From Idiomarina abyssalis (GTDB taxonomy: Bacteria > Pseudomonadota > Gammaproteobacteria > Enterobacterales > Alteromonadaceae), in the NCBI RefSeq assembly GCF_900116625.1, contig NZ_FPBE01000001.1:806001-870000 (forward strand): a stretch of DNA of 64,000 nucleotides, given 5' to 3'. The notes beneath the pieces are model-generated. The model saw only the letters and a program-made list of their open reading frames with translations. It was not told the origin of the DNA and ran no database searches. Positions 1 through 8,306 of this stretch are shown piece by piece; the first letter of the stretch is position 1; every line of letters starts with the position of its first letter. Both the position numbers and the translations under genes were made by a program.

Positions 1-33
1 TTCGTCTTGGTAAACAAGTTCTAACTGCTTCAC
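1..33 (-). CDS. truC: tRNA pseudouridine synthase C, N-terminal fragment
   Basis: Only the first 11 codons are inside the window; the gene runs off its left edge. From the GTG at 33 the peptide reads VKQLELVYQDE, which matches the usual start of TruC, where a short beta strand ends in a YQD motif before the RsuA/RluA-type catalytic domain. TruC makes pseudouridine 65 in tRNAs. It follows yqcC by 2 bases, the same order as yqcC-truC in E. coli, and an AGGAAG ribosome site lies about 12 bases upstream. The call rests on this short match plus context. Confidence 0.7.
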   Translation of the reverse strand, partial: MKQLELVYQDE

Positions 34-35
34 CG

Positions 36-380
36 TTAGACGTCTTCCTGCAGAGGATCAGTGCCACTTAGCAGCACATCAAACTCACGGATTAGAGCGA
101 TAAGTTGTTCGTATTGTTCAAGCTCGTTACGGTAGGTATGAGCAGCCATTGGACTAACCGCGACGCCCTCAGGCAAAGGTCGTTGACTGTCGACCAGAGA
201 CCACATCCGCGGCAACATAATAAATTGCAGCCACTGATGAAACTCCAGCGTATCAACAGCAAAAGGCTGCTGACTTTCCAAAGCCTGCACGGGAGGCTGG
301 TGAGACTGCCATAAGCCAAGACTGTTCAGTTCGCGCTCTATTCTATCAAGTAATCGAGCGGCTTTCTGATACTGCTCCAT
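36..380 (-). CDS. yqcC: YqcC family protein (DUF446)
   Basis: Small cytoplasmic protein of about 114 residues from the YqcC/DUF446 family, whose function is unknown. The family core is visible in the middle: a QPFAVDTLEFHQWLQFIMLPRM stretch (quoted in part here: FAVDTLEFHQWLQF, then LPRM) followed by QRPLPEG and a helical end. I chose the ATG at 380 because GGAG stands 6 bases before it; an in-frame GTG at 398 would add six residues but has no such site. It directly precedes truC, the standard arrangement, so the two are probably cotranscribed. Confidence 0.85.
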   Translation of the reverse strand: MEQYQKAARLLDRIERELNSLGLWQSHQPPVQALESQQPFAVDTLEFHQWLQFIMLPRMWSLVDSQRPLPEGVAVSPMAAHTYRNELEQYEQLIALIREFDVLLSGTDPLQEDV

Positions 381-473
381 ATCAGACTCCGTTACCACAT
401 CATTGTATAAACCGATATAATGGCGCCATAGTGATTTAATACGCCTTAAAATTCAAGCAAAAAGGGAGCGCCT

Positions 474-1505
474 GTGTCAGCACCGACCATCACCACCTTG
501 GGTGAGTTTTTGCAAGCCGGCCAAGCAGAGTACAAAATTTTTGATATTGGCAGATGCCTTACTGAACTGTCTCAGGATGACTTTGCTGCTATTGAGCACC
601 AGCAACGTCCTTACCCCTACCCGATAGCCAGACAGGCTCAACTGGCGATATTGTTTCAGCATAAGCAGCATGATCAGCAGCCTTTCATCTGGTTTTTGCA
701 GTTCCCTTTGGATGAGCGCGGGCTTTTAAATTTAGCGGCACGTAATCAATACCTTGAATATGTGGTTAACGCATTGGGCCACGAAATTACCGGTGAGATG
801 ACCGAGGAGCAACAAAAGCAACTGCAGCAGAATCCTTATTTACTCACACCGAATGAGCATCAGCGGGCTGCGTTGCATGCACGGGTTCAGCGTCAGCTAA
901 AGCTGTCACCCTCAATTCACTTTGAGACCGCGGAAGCTTACTTAAAACAACCGGAAGCTGACATTGACTGGCAGCAAATTGGCTTACAAGGCCTGCACGA
1001 CTGTGCAGCCCGATTAGAGCAACTGCCGGAACTGAGCGAAGCCATAGCAACACATTTTTCAACTTACCCTAAAGCGGTAAGGCAGCCGCTCGCTGTTGCC
1101 CTTGAACAGCAAAGCATCACGCCACGACTACGAGATTCATTGCTTGAGCATGTTAAGAGCAATGGTGCACTGCTTTGTACAGACAGCCTGAGAGCGTTAG
1201 CTTCCGTTGCCACTCACCCGCGCGTACAAAAGTCCGTCAACGAGACCATTCCTGATGCAAACGCTGACCAACTGGTTGTTGTCGCCGCCCGATTATGGCC
1301 CGTACTTAACGATGAGCACAGCTTGTTAAGCTATTTAGATGCAATCGCTTCACTGGATAACGCCCTGTTTGATGCGTTATTTCAGGATATTATTGCCTTA
1401 CCGGATATACGTCCCCTGCTTCTGTCTATATTGGCACAGCAGAAACAGTCGGAAGCCGTTGGCGAAGCTTTAAACCGATTAAAACAGCAAACCCGGAGCG
1501 CTTGA
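474..1505 (+). CDS. DUF3549 family protein
   Basis: Protein of 343 residues resembling the gammaproteobacterial DUF3549 family, whose role is unknown. The N-terminal half is alpha/beta with aromatic patches such as IWFLQFPLDERGLL; the C-terminal half is all-helical and reminiscent of HEAT-like repeats. No signal peptide, membrane segment or catalytic motif is visible, so it is probably cytoplasmic. It starts at GTG 474 with GGGAG just upstream. Its stop codon TGA at 1503-1505 shares a base with the ATG of the next gene, suggesting translational coupling. The family name is recalled from sequence character and has not been searched. Confidence 0.7.
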   Translation: MSAPTITTLGEFLQAGQAEYKIFDIGRCLTELSQDDFAAIEHQQRPYPYPIARQAQLAILFQHKQHDQQPFIWFLQFPLDERGLLNLAARNQYLEYVVNALGHEITGEMTEEQQKQLQQNPYLLTPNEHQRAALHARVQRQLKLSPSIHFETAEAYLKQPEADIDWQQIGLQGLHDCAARLEQLPELSEAIATHFSTYPKAVRQPLAVALEQQSITPRLRDSLLEHVKSNGALLCTDSLRALASVATHPRVQKSVNETIPDANADQLVVVAARLWPVLNDEHSLLSYLDAIASLDNALFDALFQDIIALPDIRPLLLSILAQQKQSEAVGEALNRLKQQTRSA

Positions 1506-1816
1506 TGAACTTACTTGATGTTATTGTTTTTCTCGGGTTGGCAACCGCAATATGGGTTTTCTGGCAACATCGCCAGCAGTCGGAAAGCGCGCAAAAACAC
1601 GCTGTTTTTTATTGTAAACAGCAAGGTTTGCAGTTTCTGGATATTCGTCGTGAGGATACCCGATGGTCTTTTAAAGGAAGCCAGCCGGGCTGGCGAAGTA
1701 CATTTAAAATGGGGTTTAGCAGCGACGGAGAAACTCGTTATGAAGGAGAACTGACTCTTCATAACCAGCGCTTAGTTGGTGTTGAGTTACCGCCGTTTCG
1801 AATTCCCGGTCAATAA
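1505..1816 (+). CDS. DUF3301 family membrane-anchored protein
   Basis: Protein of about 103 residues with one N-terminal hydrophobic segment (LLDVIVFLGLATAIWVFW) and a soluble domain containing a YCKQQGLQFLD motif and a later RYEGEL strand, as in DUF3301 proteins. Function is unknown; it is likely an inner-membrane protein with a short single-pass anchor. The ATG at 1505 overlaps the stop of the DUF3549 gene (TGATG); a TTG at 1502 would add one residue and is less likely. The last 30 bases overlap the convergent DUF962 gene on the other strand. Confidence 0.75.
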   Translation: MNLLDVIVFLGLATAIWVFWQHRQQSESAQKHAVFYCKQQGLQFLDIRREDTRWSFKGSQPGWRSTFKMGFSSDGETRYEGELTLHNQRLVGVELPPFRIPGQ

Positions 1817-2101
1817 TTTAACCCAGGCATCTTTATACATAACCCAGTCACCCAGTAAGCTATATAAAGGATACTGAAAAGTGGCTGGCTTATTCTTCTC
1901 AAACACAAAGTGACCCAGCCAGGCAAATCCATAACCAATAACCGGCAAAGCCAGCAACCACCAATAGTTAGCGCTAACCAAAGCGTAAACTAACACAGCC
2001 AACACCAGGGTGCTGCCAATATAATGTAGGATCCGACAACGCTTGTCAGAGTGCTCTTGCAAGTAGTAAGGGTAAAACTCTTTAAAACTGGAATAACTCA
2101 T
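1787..2101 (-). CDS. DUF962/Mpo1-like membrane protein
   Basis: Protein of 104 residues matching the DUF962 family, related to yeast Mpo1, an iron-dependent dioxygenase of 2-hydroxy fatty acids. Visible are the family His motif in ILHYIGS, two hydrophobic segments around residues 29-43 and 46-66, and WLGHFVFEKNKPATF followed by LLGDWVMY, which carry the other conserved polar residues. Bacterial members have no established role, so an oxygenase activity is only a possibility. It starts 5 bases after the stop of the upstream GNAT gene and probably shares its transcript. Its 3' end overlaps the DUF3301 gene on the opposite strand by 30 bases. Confidence 0.8.
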   Translation of the reverse strand: MSYSSFKEFYPYYLQEHSDKRCRILHYIGSTLVLAVLVYALVSANYWWLLALPVIGYGFAWLGHFVFEKNKPATFQYPLYSLLGDWVMYKDAWVKLLTGNSKRR

Positions 2102-2106
2102 TAGCT

Positions 2107-2787
2107 TTAATCTTCTTGCCTAGGGTAAAAGAGTACTTCACCGGGTAGCTTTTCAACTTCTATCTGGGCCTGCAAACGGTAACCGCGCTTCTTGAAAAAT
2201 GCCTGATAATCAGAGCGGGTGACGTAGACTGCAATGCCCTGCGATTCAGGATCTTCTTCAAATACCGTTTTAGCAGCCTCAACCAATAAATGCCCTACCC
2301 CTTGAGATTGATACTGCGGCGCTACGGCAATAAAAGCTAACATATGGTAGGGAACATCGGGCATCGCTTGCTGAATAAGACGTTCTTTTTCAAGCACCTG
2401 TCGGGTACTTAAAAAACCTGCAGTCAGCAGCATACTAATGCGCCAATGCCAAAAACGGCCAGGACCAAAGCTCTTACCAGGACGGGTGAGACAGGCGACA
2501 CCTAATAGTGTGCCGCCGTCACGGATACCAATAATGGGTTGTCCACTTTCCCAAAACGCATTCAGATCTTCACGAATTGCGGCTCGTAGACGCTTTTCGT
2601 AATCCGGCTTATCGGCCCGAAAAATCTTTTGCAACAATTCATCGTCATAGTAAGTCTGAAACAAAAGCGAAGCCGCTAATTTAAGATCTTCGGCAACAAG
2701 ATAGACAAGCTCTCCCTTAATATGCTCGCTGCTGTTCTCACTTGCCTTATCGATTTCACTTTCTGTTTTTTCGGTTAAGCCTTGCAT
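2107..2787 (-). CDS. GNAT family N-acetyltransferase
   Basis: Protein of about 226 residues with a GNAT fold in its C-terminal half. Motif A, which binds acetyl-CoA, is FIAVAPQYQSQGVGHLLV, with the QxxGxG-type turn. It is followed by AAKTVFEE and the late strand and loop YQAFFKKRGYRLQAQ. The N-terminal part is charged and probably flexible. The substrate cannot be predicted. ATG at 2787 is preferred; a GTG at 2796 is in frame three codons upstream, and neither has a convincing ribosome site. It precedes the DUF962 gene by a few bases. Confidence 0.8.
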   Translation of the reverse strand: MQGLTEKTESEIDKASENSSEHIKGELVYLVAEDLKLAASLLFQTYYDDELLQKIFRADKPDYEKRLRAAIREDLNAFWESGQPIIGIRDGGTLLGVACLTRPGKSFGPGRFWHWRISMLLTAGFLSTRQVLEKERLIQQAMPDVPYHMLAFIAVAPQYQSQGVGHLLVEAAKTVFEEDPESQGIAVYVTRSDYQAFFKKRGYRLQAQIEVEKLPGEVLFYPRQED

Positions 2788-2820
2788 AACAACCACTGGT
2801 TAGTTTTTTATAACACCAAG

Positions 2821-3201
2821 TTAACCATTTTTCGGGATCCTGTCGAGAGCCATTTCTCCGGTACCTGCCAGGGTACCGTCAATGAACACAATAGCCGTGC
2901 ACTCATCACGGGTCGTCATACCATCAGCATGTTTTCTGTGTGTGCGATAATACAGAACCTGATATCGATGTTGTTCAGATTCCCAGGAGTCATTAAAATC
3001 GGGAGTTCCTAATCGGTTCAAGGCTTCGCTAACCGAAAGTGAGGGTGGTAATGCCGCAATCGAAGAGCGGTTTCTTTGCTCTGACTGCTGCCCTTCATAT
3101 TTTTCGTTACTACCATCGTAACTCGACTCTTTTACAACAACACAACCGGATAAAGTTAACGCGCTTAGCAACGCAACAGCCAATAAAGATCTTTTCAGCA
3201 T
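2821..3201 (-). CDS. DUF3192 family lipoprotein
   Basis: Predicted lipoprotein of 126 residues: signal MLKRSLLAVALLSALTLSGC with lipobox LSGC (Cys20), so it should be lipid-modified and exported. The mature part carries the DUF3192/SmpA-like pattern: a helix with LSVSEALNRLGTPDF, then a strand YQVLYYRT, then ADGMTTRDECTAIVFIDGTL. A paralogue with the same core but an uncleaved membrane anchor lies at 9670-10056. Function is unknown. AGGAG lies about 10 bases before the ATG, and a plausible promoter is upstream in the 140-base gap after syd. Confidence 0.85.
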   Translation of the reverse strand: MLKRSLLAVALLSALTLSGCVVVKESSYDGSNEKYEGQQSEQRNRSSIAALPPSLSVSEALNRLGTPDFNDSWESEQHRYQVLYYRTHRKHADGMTTRDECTAIVFIDGTLAGTGEMALDRIPKNG

Positions 3202-3242
3202 GCTTCATGTTCTCCTGATTATTTTATTAATAAGTTTGCTTC

Positions 3243-3272
3243 AATATATTTTCAGCAGCTCATTTAAAGCAA
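3243..3272 (-). promoter_or_regulatory. Candidate sigma-70 promoter for the DUF3192 lipoprotein gene
   Basis: Read on the minus strand, TTGCTT and TATATT are separated by 18 bases, about 40 bases before the start codon in an AT-rich intergenic stretch. The match is by eye, and AT-rich DNA gives such pairs by chance. Confidence 0.35.
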
Positions 3273-3342
3273 GCTTCAGGCCAAAACGTAACCCTATGTT
3301 TTTATTGCGCTTTATATTTTTCAGGTTTTGCTAATTTGCTAA

Positions 3343-3891
3343 TTAATCGTTATTTTCACTAATTTTAGGCTCGCATTCATTGAGCCACTCAGACAAAGAG
3401 TCGGCAAGGACTTCATGCTGTTCCTTCCCCACCCATTCAAGTCCAACAGCACCGCTGTGGTTATCTATCGACAACAATAAGTCATCGTTATCTGCTCCTA
3501 ACCCAATAAAGACCGTTTCTGGTTGTTTTAACCGACGTTTCATTAAAATATGTCCGGTTATATTTGCCAACAACCGCTCACCATCTTCTTCACTTTGGAT
3601 CTGTAATAAATGTATCGGATGTCCCTGATAAGAAAGCGCCAGGTCGCCCGCATACCAGCGCCCAAATAGCGCTTTAATACTGTCATGGAAGGTTATTTCT
3701 AAGGCTTTTTCCAGCTCATCAAAAGCCAGAGGCTTAGTTTGTAAAAACGGCGTCCATTCAACCGTATCGTCATCAATAACCTCGCCATATATTGGACTGC
3801 TCCACTCTTCTACATACTCCGTATAACGGACAGGAACCTGATTTTGATAACGCTCCATTAAGGCATCGATAGTTTCTTCTAACGTCTTCAT
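3343..3891 (-). CDS. syd: SecY-interacting protein Syd
   Basis: Protein of about 182 residues matching Syd, a cytoplasmic protein that binds the SecY translocon and in E. coli helps monitor or disassemble faulty SecYEG. The family's start (MKTLEETIDALMERY), the SPIYGEVIDDDTVEW motif and the C-terminal GLEWVGKEQHEVLADSL segment are present. The frame stays open upstream to 4152, but that part runs antisense to queF and has no family resemblance, so ATG 3891 is taken. It is divergent from queF with 59 bases between start codons, close to the E. coli queF/syd arrangement. Confidence 0.9.
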   Translation of the reverse strand: MKTLEETIDALMERYQNQVPVRYTEYVEEWSSPIYGEVIDDDTVEWTPFLQTKPLAFDELEKALEITFHDSIKALFGRWYAGDLALSYQGHPIHLLQIQSEEDGERLLANITGHILMKRRLKQPETVFIGLGADNDDLLLSIDNHSGAVGLEWVGKEQHEVLADSLSEWLNECEPKISENND

Positions 3892-3950
3892 CTGGCACTT
3901 ACACCTAAGAAAATTTACAATAAGGGCATTGTACTTACGGAGCGACTTAA

Positions 3951-4775
3951 ATGCCAAAAAAGCACGCACTCGACCACTTATCGCTGGGGCAAAGCACAGA
4001 CTACCCGAGTGAATATGACCCGAAGCAGCTACAACCTGTCCCCCGCTCACTGAATCGTGAGCCCATAGGTCTTGTTGGTAAGCTGCCTTTTTCCGGTGTC
4101 GATTTATGGACTGGCTACGAAGTATCCTGGCTGAACTCAAATGGATTGCCACAAGTCGCTGTCGGCTACTTTGAAGTGCCTGCGGAAAGTCCGAATCTCA
4201 TTGAATCAAAGTCCTTTAAACTTTATTTAAACAGTTTCAATGACACTCGTTTTGGTTCCTGGCAAGAGGTTCAGGTACTTATAGAAAAAGACTTATCTGC
4301 ATGTGCCGGAGCCAGGGTCAGTGTTACCTTAAAGCCCTTGTCTGAGCTAGAAGGTGAATCCATTGCAACCTTCCCCGGTCTTTGTATTGATAAGCAGGAC
4401 ATTACAATCTCGCAATATGACTATCAGCCGTCATTATTAATAACGGAGCATAATGAGACAGAAGAGAAGCTACACAGTCACCTGTTGAAGTCTAACTGTC
4501 TTATCACGAACCAACCAGACTGGGGATCCGTCTATATTCATTATCAGGGGCCCAAGTTGGATCATGCGTCATTATTGGCGTATTTGGTCTCATTCAGGCG
4601 CCACAATGAATTCCACGAACAATGCGTTGAACGTATTTATCAGGACTTAAAAGCGCTGGGGATGAAAAAACTGACGGTTTATGCCCGCTATACTCGCCGC
4701 GGAGGCCTCGACATAAACCCATTTCGTTCGGACTTCGAACCAGCGCTGCAGATGCAGCGCATGGCCCGACAATAA
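3951..4775 (+). CDS. queF: NADPH-dependent 7-cyano-7-deazaguanine reductase
   Basis: QueF reduces preQ0 to preQ1 with two NADPH in the queuosine tRNA modification pathway. At 274 residues this is the long, two-domain (YqcD-type) form. The QueF motif [13 protein letters not shown] is at residues 85-97. The catalytic Cys183 and Asp190 lie in [11 protein letters not shown], and the [10 protein letters not shown] motif (residues 215-224) supplies substrate-binding residues. It is divergent from syd, and a GGAG site precedes the ATG. It ends 4 bases before the convergent M61 protease gene with no terminator visible between them. Confidence 0.96.
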   Translation: MPKKHALDHLSLGQSTDYPSEYDPKQLQPVPRSLNREPIGLVGKLPFSGVDLWTGYEVSWLNSNGLPQVAVGYFEVPAESPNLIESKSFKLYLNSFNDTRFGSWQEVQVLIEKDLSACAGARVSVTLKPLSELEGESIATFPGLCIDKQDITISQYDYQPSLLITEHNETEEKLHSHLLKSNCLITNQPDWGSVYIHYQGPKLDHASLLAYLVSFRRHNEFHEQCVERIYQDLKALGMKKLTVYARYTRRGGLDINPFRSDFEPALQMQRMARQ

Positions 4776-4779
4776 AGCC

Positions 4780-6558
4780 TTAGGCGTTAGGATGCGGAAT
4801 TTGTAACCATTGAAGAAACCGGGCCTGTTGCTCAGCCGTTGGCTCATCCACAGGCTCAATTTTCGCATCTGTGGCGGGTTTGGCTTTCACGCTCAAGGTT
4901 TTTTCATGCAACTGGTCACGACGGAAGAACGTAACGGTTATAGACTCTCCTGCCTCATACTCTTTAAAAGCATCGCTGAAACGACCATCAACCACTTTGT
5001 GTCCGTCAAAGGCGACAATCACGTCACCGGGGGTAAAGCCAGCTTCCCACGCGGGGCTTCCTTTACTAACACGAGTCAGTTCCATACCGCCGCTTGTGTC
5101 ATTAGCATTCCAGCCTGCCCACACTTCTGGCTCATCATCTTTCTCATAAACCAGTTCCAAACCAACTCGCTCCAACATGGTTTCAAACGGAATATCGGCA
5201 GGCGTTTCAACATTATTCTGCCACCAGTTCTGCCAGGAGCGGCCTGTCAGCTCTTTTAATATGGTTAATACATCCGCGGCAGTGAATCCTTCATGGTCAG
5301 CATCAAAGCGCTGATAGAGTTCATTATGAATATCGCGGTAACTAACTTCACCTTCAGTTGTTTCCAGAAGTTCACTGTCCAGCATCCAGGAAACCAGCGC
5401 CCCCTCTGAATAAATATTAACAGAGTCGTTATGAGCCCTGTCACCGTATTGGTCTATCCATGCTTCAAATGACGCCTCAGCTACCGACATGACGTCACGT
5501 CCGGGTTTCGCTTTGTGCCGATCAATACTTGTGGCCACACGCTCAAAGTATTCTGACGGTTCCATAATGCCTGCGTGTAACAACAGATGATTCTGGAAAT
5601 AACTGGTGGAGCCTTCTGCTATCCAAAATAAATCTGTGTAGTTTTCTTTTTGATAGTCATAAGGAACTAAACCACTGGGGCGGTATGCTTTTACGTTCCA
5701 GGTGTGAACAAACTCATGCGATGCTGTCGACATAAAAGATAGGTAGTCATCGCGGCTGGCAAAGCTATAACGTGGTCGCTGAATAACCGTGGAGTTCTTG
5801 TGTTCCGTTGCGCCACCGGCACCAGTTGTTGCGTGGATCATGAACACATAACGCTCGAACGGATAATCACTCCATATAGAGTCACCAGTTCCCACCAGCT
5901 TTTTTAAATCTGAAACCGTCTTTTCAGCATCGTAATTTCCTTCACCCCAGAACACCACTTCGTAGTTCCGTTCATCCTGAGTAAATGCATAGTGTGTGTT
6001 AATACCGGTCTCTATTGGGGAATCAACAAATACATCCCAATTCTGAGCAGTAAACTGATGATCTCCCTGGCGCTCCATTCCCGAGTAGCTTTTCCAGTCC
6101 TCAGGAACGTCAAGAGAAACTGAAATTGGTTCATTGCGCCACGCGTCGGCATACATAAATACGGCAGATGCATCCAAATAAGCGTGAGTGTCGTCTATAT
6201 GGCGACTACGACGCCCCAACTGATTCGCATAGATTTCGTAATCAACGGTAACCTCACCGCTTTGCTCTGGCAGGTATATGCGCCAGGTACTTTTATCAAC
6301 TTTTTCCCAACGCAGTTCTTCACCATTGCTGCGCACTTCGAAGTCGCGCACGCCATTCGCCAAGTTTAAAATTCGGTAGTAACCTGTTCTCCAGGCTGGC
6401 ATTTTTATATCCAGGAACTTTTCTTCGCTGGCCGGAAAAGTAATTGAAACCTCACCCTTATGGTGTTCTGGTTGCGCCAGGTCAATTTTATAATCGGTAT
6501 TTGCCAATACTACTGAAGGGGCTAACATAACACCAACAGCCAATAAGCTCTTACGCAC
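4780..6558 (-). CDS. M61 family glycyl aminopeptidase-like metalloprotease with PDZ domain
   Basis: Exported protein of 592 residues with a signal peptide ending near residue 19 (SVVLA/NT). The N-terminal beta domain (about 20-190) precedes the gluzincin zinc site HEFVHTW at 281-287, with the downstream third ligand in FWIAEGSTSYF (Glu315). A PDZ domain follows at about 485-555 (GSPAWEAGFTPGDVIVAFDG). This order is that of peptidase M61 proteins, periplasmic or secreted aminopeptidases that prefer N-terminal glycine. Such an enzyme would fit the peptide and amino acid diet implied by the catabolic operons. It stands alone, convergent with queF. Confidence 0.92.
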   Translation of the reverse strand: MRKSLLAVGVMLAPSVVLANTDYKIDLAQPEHHKGEVSITFPASEEKFLDIKMPAWRTGYYRILNLANGVRDFEVRSNGEELRWEKVDKSTWRIYLPEQSGEVTVDYEIYANQLGRRSRHIDDTHAYLDASAVFMYADAWRNEPISVSLDVPEDWKSYSGMERQGDHQFTAQNWDVFVDSPIETGINTHYAFTQDERNYEVVFWGEGNYDAEKTVSDLKKLVGTGDSIWSDYPFERYVFMIHATTGAGGATEHKNSTVIQRPRYSFASRDDYLSFMSTASHEFVHTWNVKAYRPSGLVPYDYQKENYTDLFWIAEGSTSYFQNHLLLHAGIMEPSEYFERVATSIDRHKAKPGRDVMSVAEASFEAWIDQYGDRAHNDSVNIYSEGALVSWMLDSELLETTEGEVSYRDIHNELYQRFDADHEGFTAADVLTILKELTGRSWQNWWQNNVETPADIPFETMLERVGLELVYEKDDEPEVWAGWNANDTSGGMELTRVSKGSPAWEAGFTPGDVIVAFDGHKVVDGRFSDAFKEYEAGESITVTFFRRDQLHEKTLSVKAKPATDAKIEPVDEPTAEQQARFLQWLQIPHPNA

Positions 6559-6709
6559 AGTCAGTCTCCGTTAATTTCGAGTTTTTTGTTAGTCTGTTTT
6601 TGCAAAGACTACCACAATTCACCAATAGTAAATAAATTCAGATAGGTTAGACTTTATAATAATAATTTTCGTATCATAGCTATTGCATTCAGTATTGGGT
6701 AGGTGAGCA

Positions 6710-8233
6710 TTGGCAGTACCTGAAACACCACAAGAAAAGATTCAGCATCTTAGCAAAAAGTTGCAACAGAGCATCCAGTCTCGTAAGCAATTAGAAGATG
6801 ACTATTTACGTGACTCACAAAGATACTCAAATTTTGTGAATGATCTTTGCTTAGCGTTAAGTGGTGTTGATACGGAGCTGGACACTCTGCTGCATAAGCT
6901 GCGCGGACACCTGCAGCAGAATGCTTCTGCGGCCGTTCTCGAGCCAATTATGCAGAAGCTTAGCGACGCAATATCGCAGCATACGATTCGTTTGCAGACA
7001 CAGCTAAAGCTAACCAACGAAAGCATCCGTCAGGCGCTGGCTTCAATTAAACCGCACGATAATAACAGCCGCTCTAAACTGCAGCGTGTCGCCAGCGAAT
7101 TTGAGCAACCGACAATGACGGTTTCTCACTATCTTCCGTTGATGAACCAATTACTGGCACTTTCCTATCAACAGCCTGCTGTTAAGACAGAGACTCAAGT
7201 TAGTCAGTACCAGAGCCAATTGCTCGACTTACTAAGCGAAGTTGAGTTTTCAGGAAACGCTGCCGATACTCTGCGACAAATGAAAGTTGCCCTGCAAAAA
7301 CCGCAGACAAGTGAAACTCTGCTCGCCATCACTTTAAAAATCATGCGGTTAGTTTTCAGTAACATTAATGATGAACGAAAGTCGGCACAGCATTTCTTAA
7401 AGCAACTGAATGCTTCGCTGGAATCGGTTCAAAGTGTGCTGGGTAAAACTATTAATCATTCTTCAGACTACGCTGACCAGCGCGTTCATCTGAATCAAAA
7501 ACTGAAAAATGGCGTCTCAGAGATCAGTGCATGTGTCACCGATGCCTGTGAGCTTTATGACTTAAAAGAGTCCGTTGGCAAACAATTACAGACATTAAGT
7601 GAAACACTGAATCAACACTTGAAGTTGCATGATGAAGAGCGTGAAAACTTTAACAGCAACACGCTGGAAATAAAGCAGCAGCTAAGGGATACCGAAGCTC
7701 AGGTCGAGTACTATAAAAAAGAATTAGCAAAACAGCAGTTTCGTAGCTTACAGGATAATCTGACCAAGTTACCCAACCGGTCGGCTTTTGAGGAACGCCT
7801 AAACCTCGAGTTTGAGCGTTGGGTAAAAGGTGAGACACAGCTTACTATCGCGGTAATAGACGTCGACCACTTTAAAAATATTAACGATAACTTCGGTCAT
7901 ATTGCCGGCGATAAAACTCTGCAAGTTATTGCAGGAACCCTCAGCAAGGCACTCAAAGAGTCTGGTTTTGTCTGTCGCTACGGTGGCGAAGAGTTTGCTA
8001 TTATATTCTGTTCGGATGATCGGGAAGCTTATCAGCACATCGAAAATGCACGGGGAAAAGTTGCGACTATTCCGTTTAAATTTAAAAGTGAAGACATTCG
8101 TATTACTATTTCAGCAGGAATAGCGAAGTGTCAATACAACGAAGATACGCCATTAGCGGTTTTCGAAAGAGCAGATAAAGCTCTATATGATGCAAAAAAT
8201 AGCGGGCGCAATAAGGTCATGAAAGCGAAATAG
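6710..8233 (+). CDS. Diguanylate cyclase with long coiled-coil N-terminal region
   Basis: Protein of 507 residues. Residues 1-340 are helical and Gln/Leu-rich with heptad character and no membrane segment. A C-terminal GGDEF domain (about 350-505) begins with DNLTKLPNRSAFEER and carries the active-site variant GGEEF at 425-429, which is competent in known cyclases. It should make c-di-GMP in the cytoplasm. The product-inhibition I-site RxxD expected shortly before the active loop reads KESG, so feedback inhibition by that site is probably absent. The start is TTG 6710 with AGGTGA just upstream. A small hairpin terminator follows at 8265. Confidence 0.9.
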   Translation: MAVPETPQEKIQHLSKKLQQSIQSRKQLEDDYLRDSQRYSNFVNDLCLALSGVDTELDTLLHKLRGHLQQNASAAVLEPIMQKLSDAISQHTIRLQTQLKLTNESIRQALASIKPHDNNSRSKLQRVASEFEQPTMTVSHYLPLMNQLLALSYQQPAVKTETQVSQYQSQLLDLLSEVEFSGNAADTLRQMKVALQKPQTSETLLAITLKIMRLVFSNINDERKSAQHFLKQLNASLESVQSVLGKTINHSSDYADQRVHLNQKLKNGVSEISACVTDACELYDLKESVGKQLQTLSETLNQHLKLHDEERENFNSNTLEIKQQLRDTEAQVEYYKKELAKQQFRSLQDNLTKLPNRSAFEERLNLEFERWVKGETQLTIAVIDVDHFKNINDNFGHIAGDKTLQVIAGTLSKALKESGFVCRYGGEEFAIIFCSDDREAYQHIENARGKVATIPFKFKSEDIRITISAGIAKCQYNEDTPLAVFERADKALYDAKNSGRNKVMKAK

Positions 8234-8264
8234 AAACTAGACGCACGACCAACGCCGGCACAAG

Positions 8265-8287
8265 GATGACGCCGAGTCATCGTTTTT
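8265..8287 (+). terminator. Candidate intrinsic terminator after the diguanylate cyclase gene
   Basis: A 6-bp stem GATGAC/GTCATC with a 5-base loop is followed by GTTTTT. The stem is short, so termination may be partial and ppnN could receive read-through. Confidence 0.5.
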
Positions 8288-8306
8288 ACAGGAGTATGAA
8301 AACATA

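Noticed and set aside
3892-4152. N-terminal extension of syd to 4152
   Set aside because: The added 87 residues are antisense to the queF coding region, have no Syd resemblance and lack a ribosome site; the homologous start is ATG 3891.
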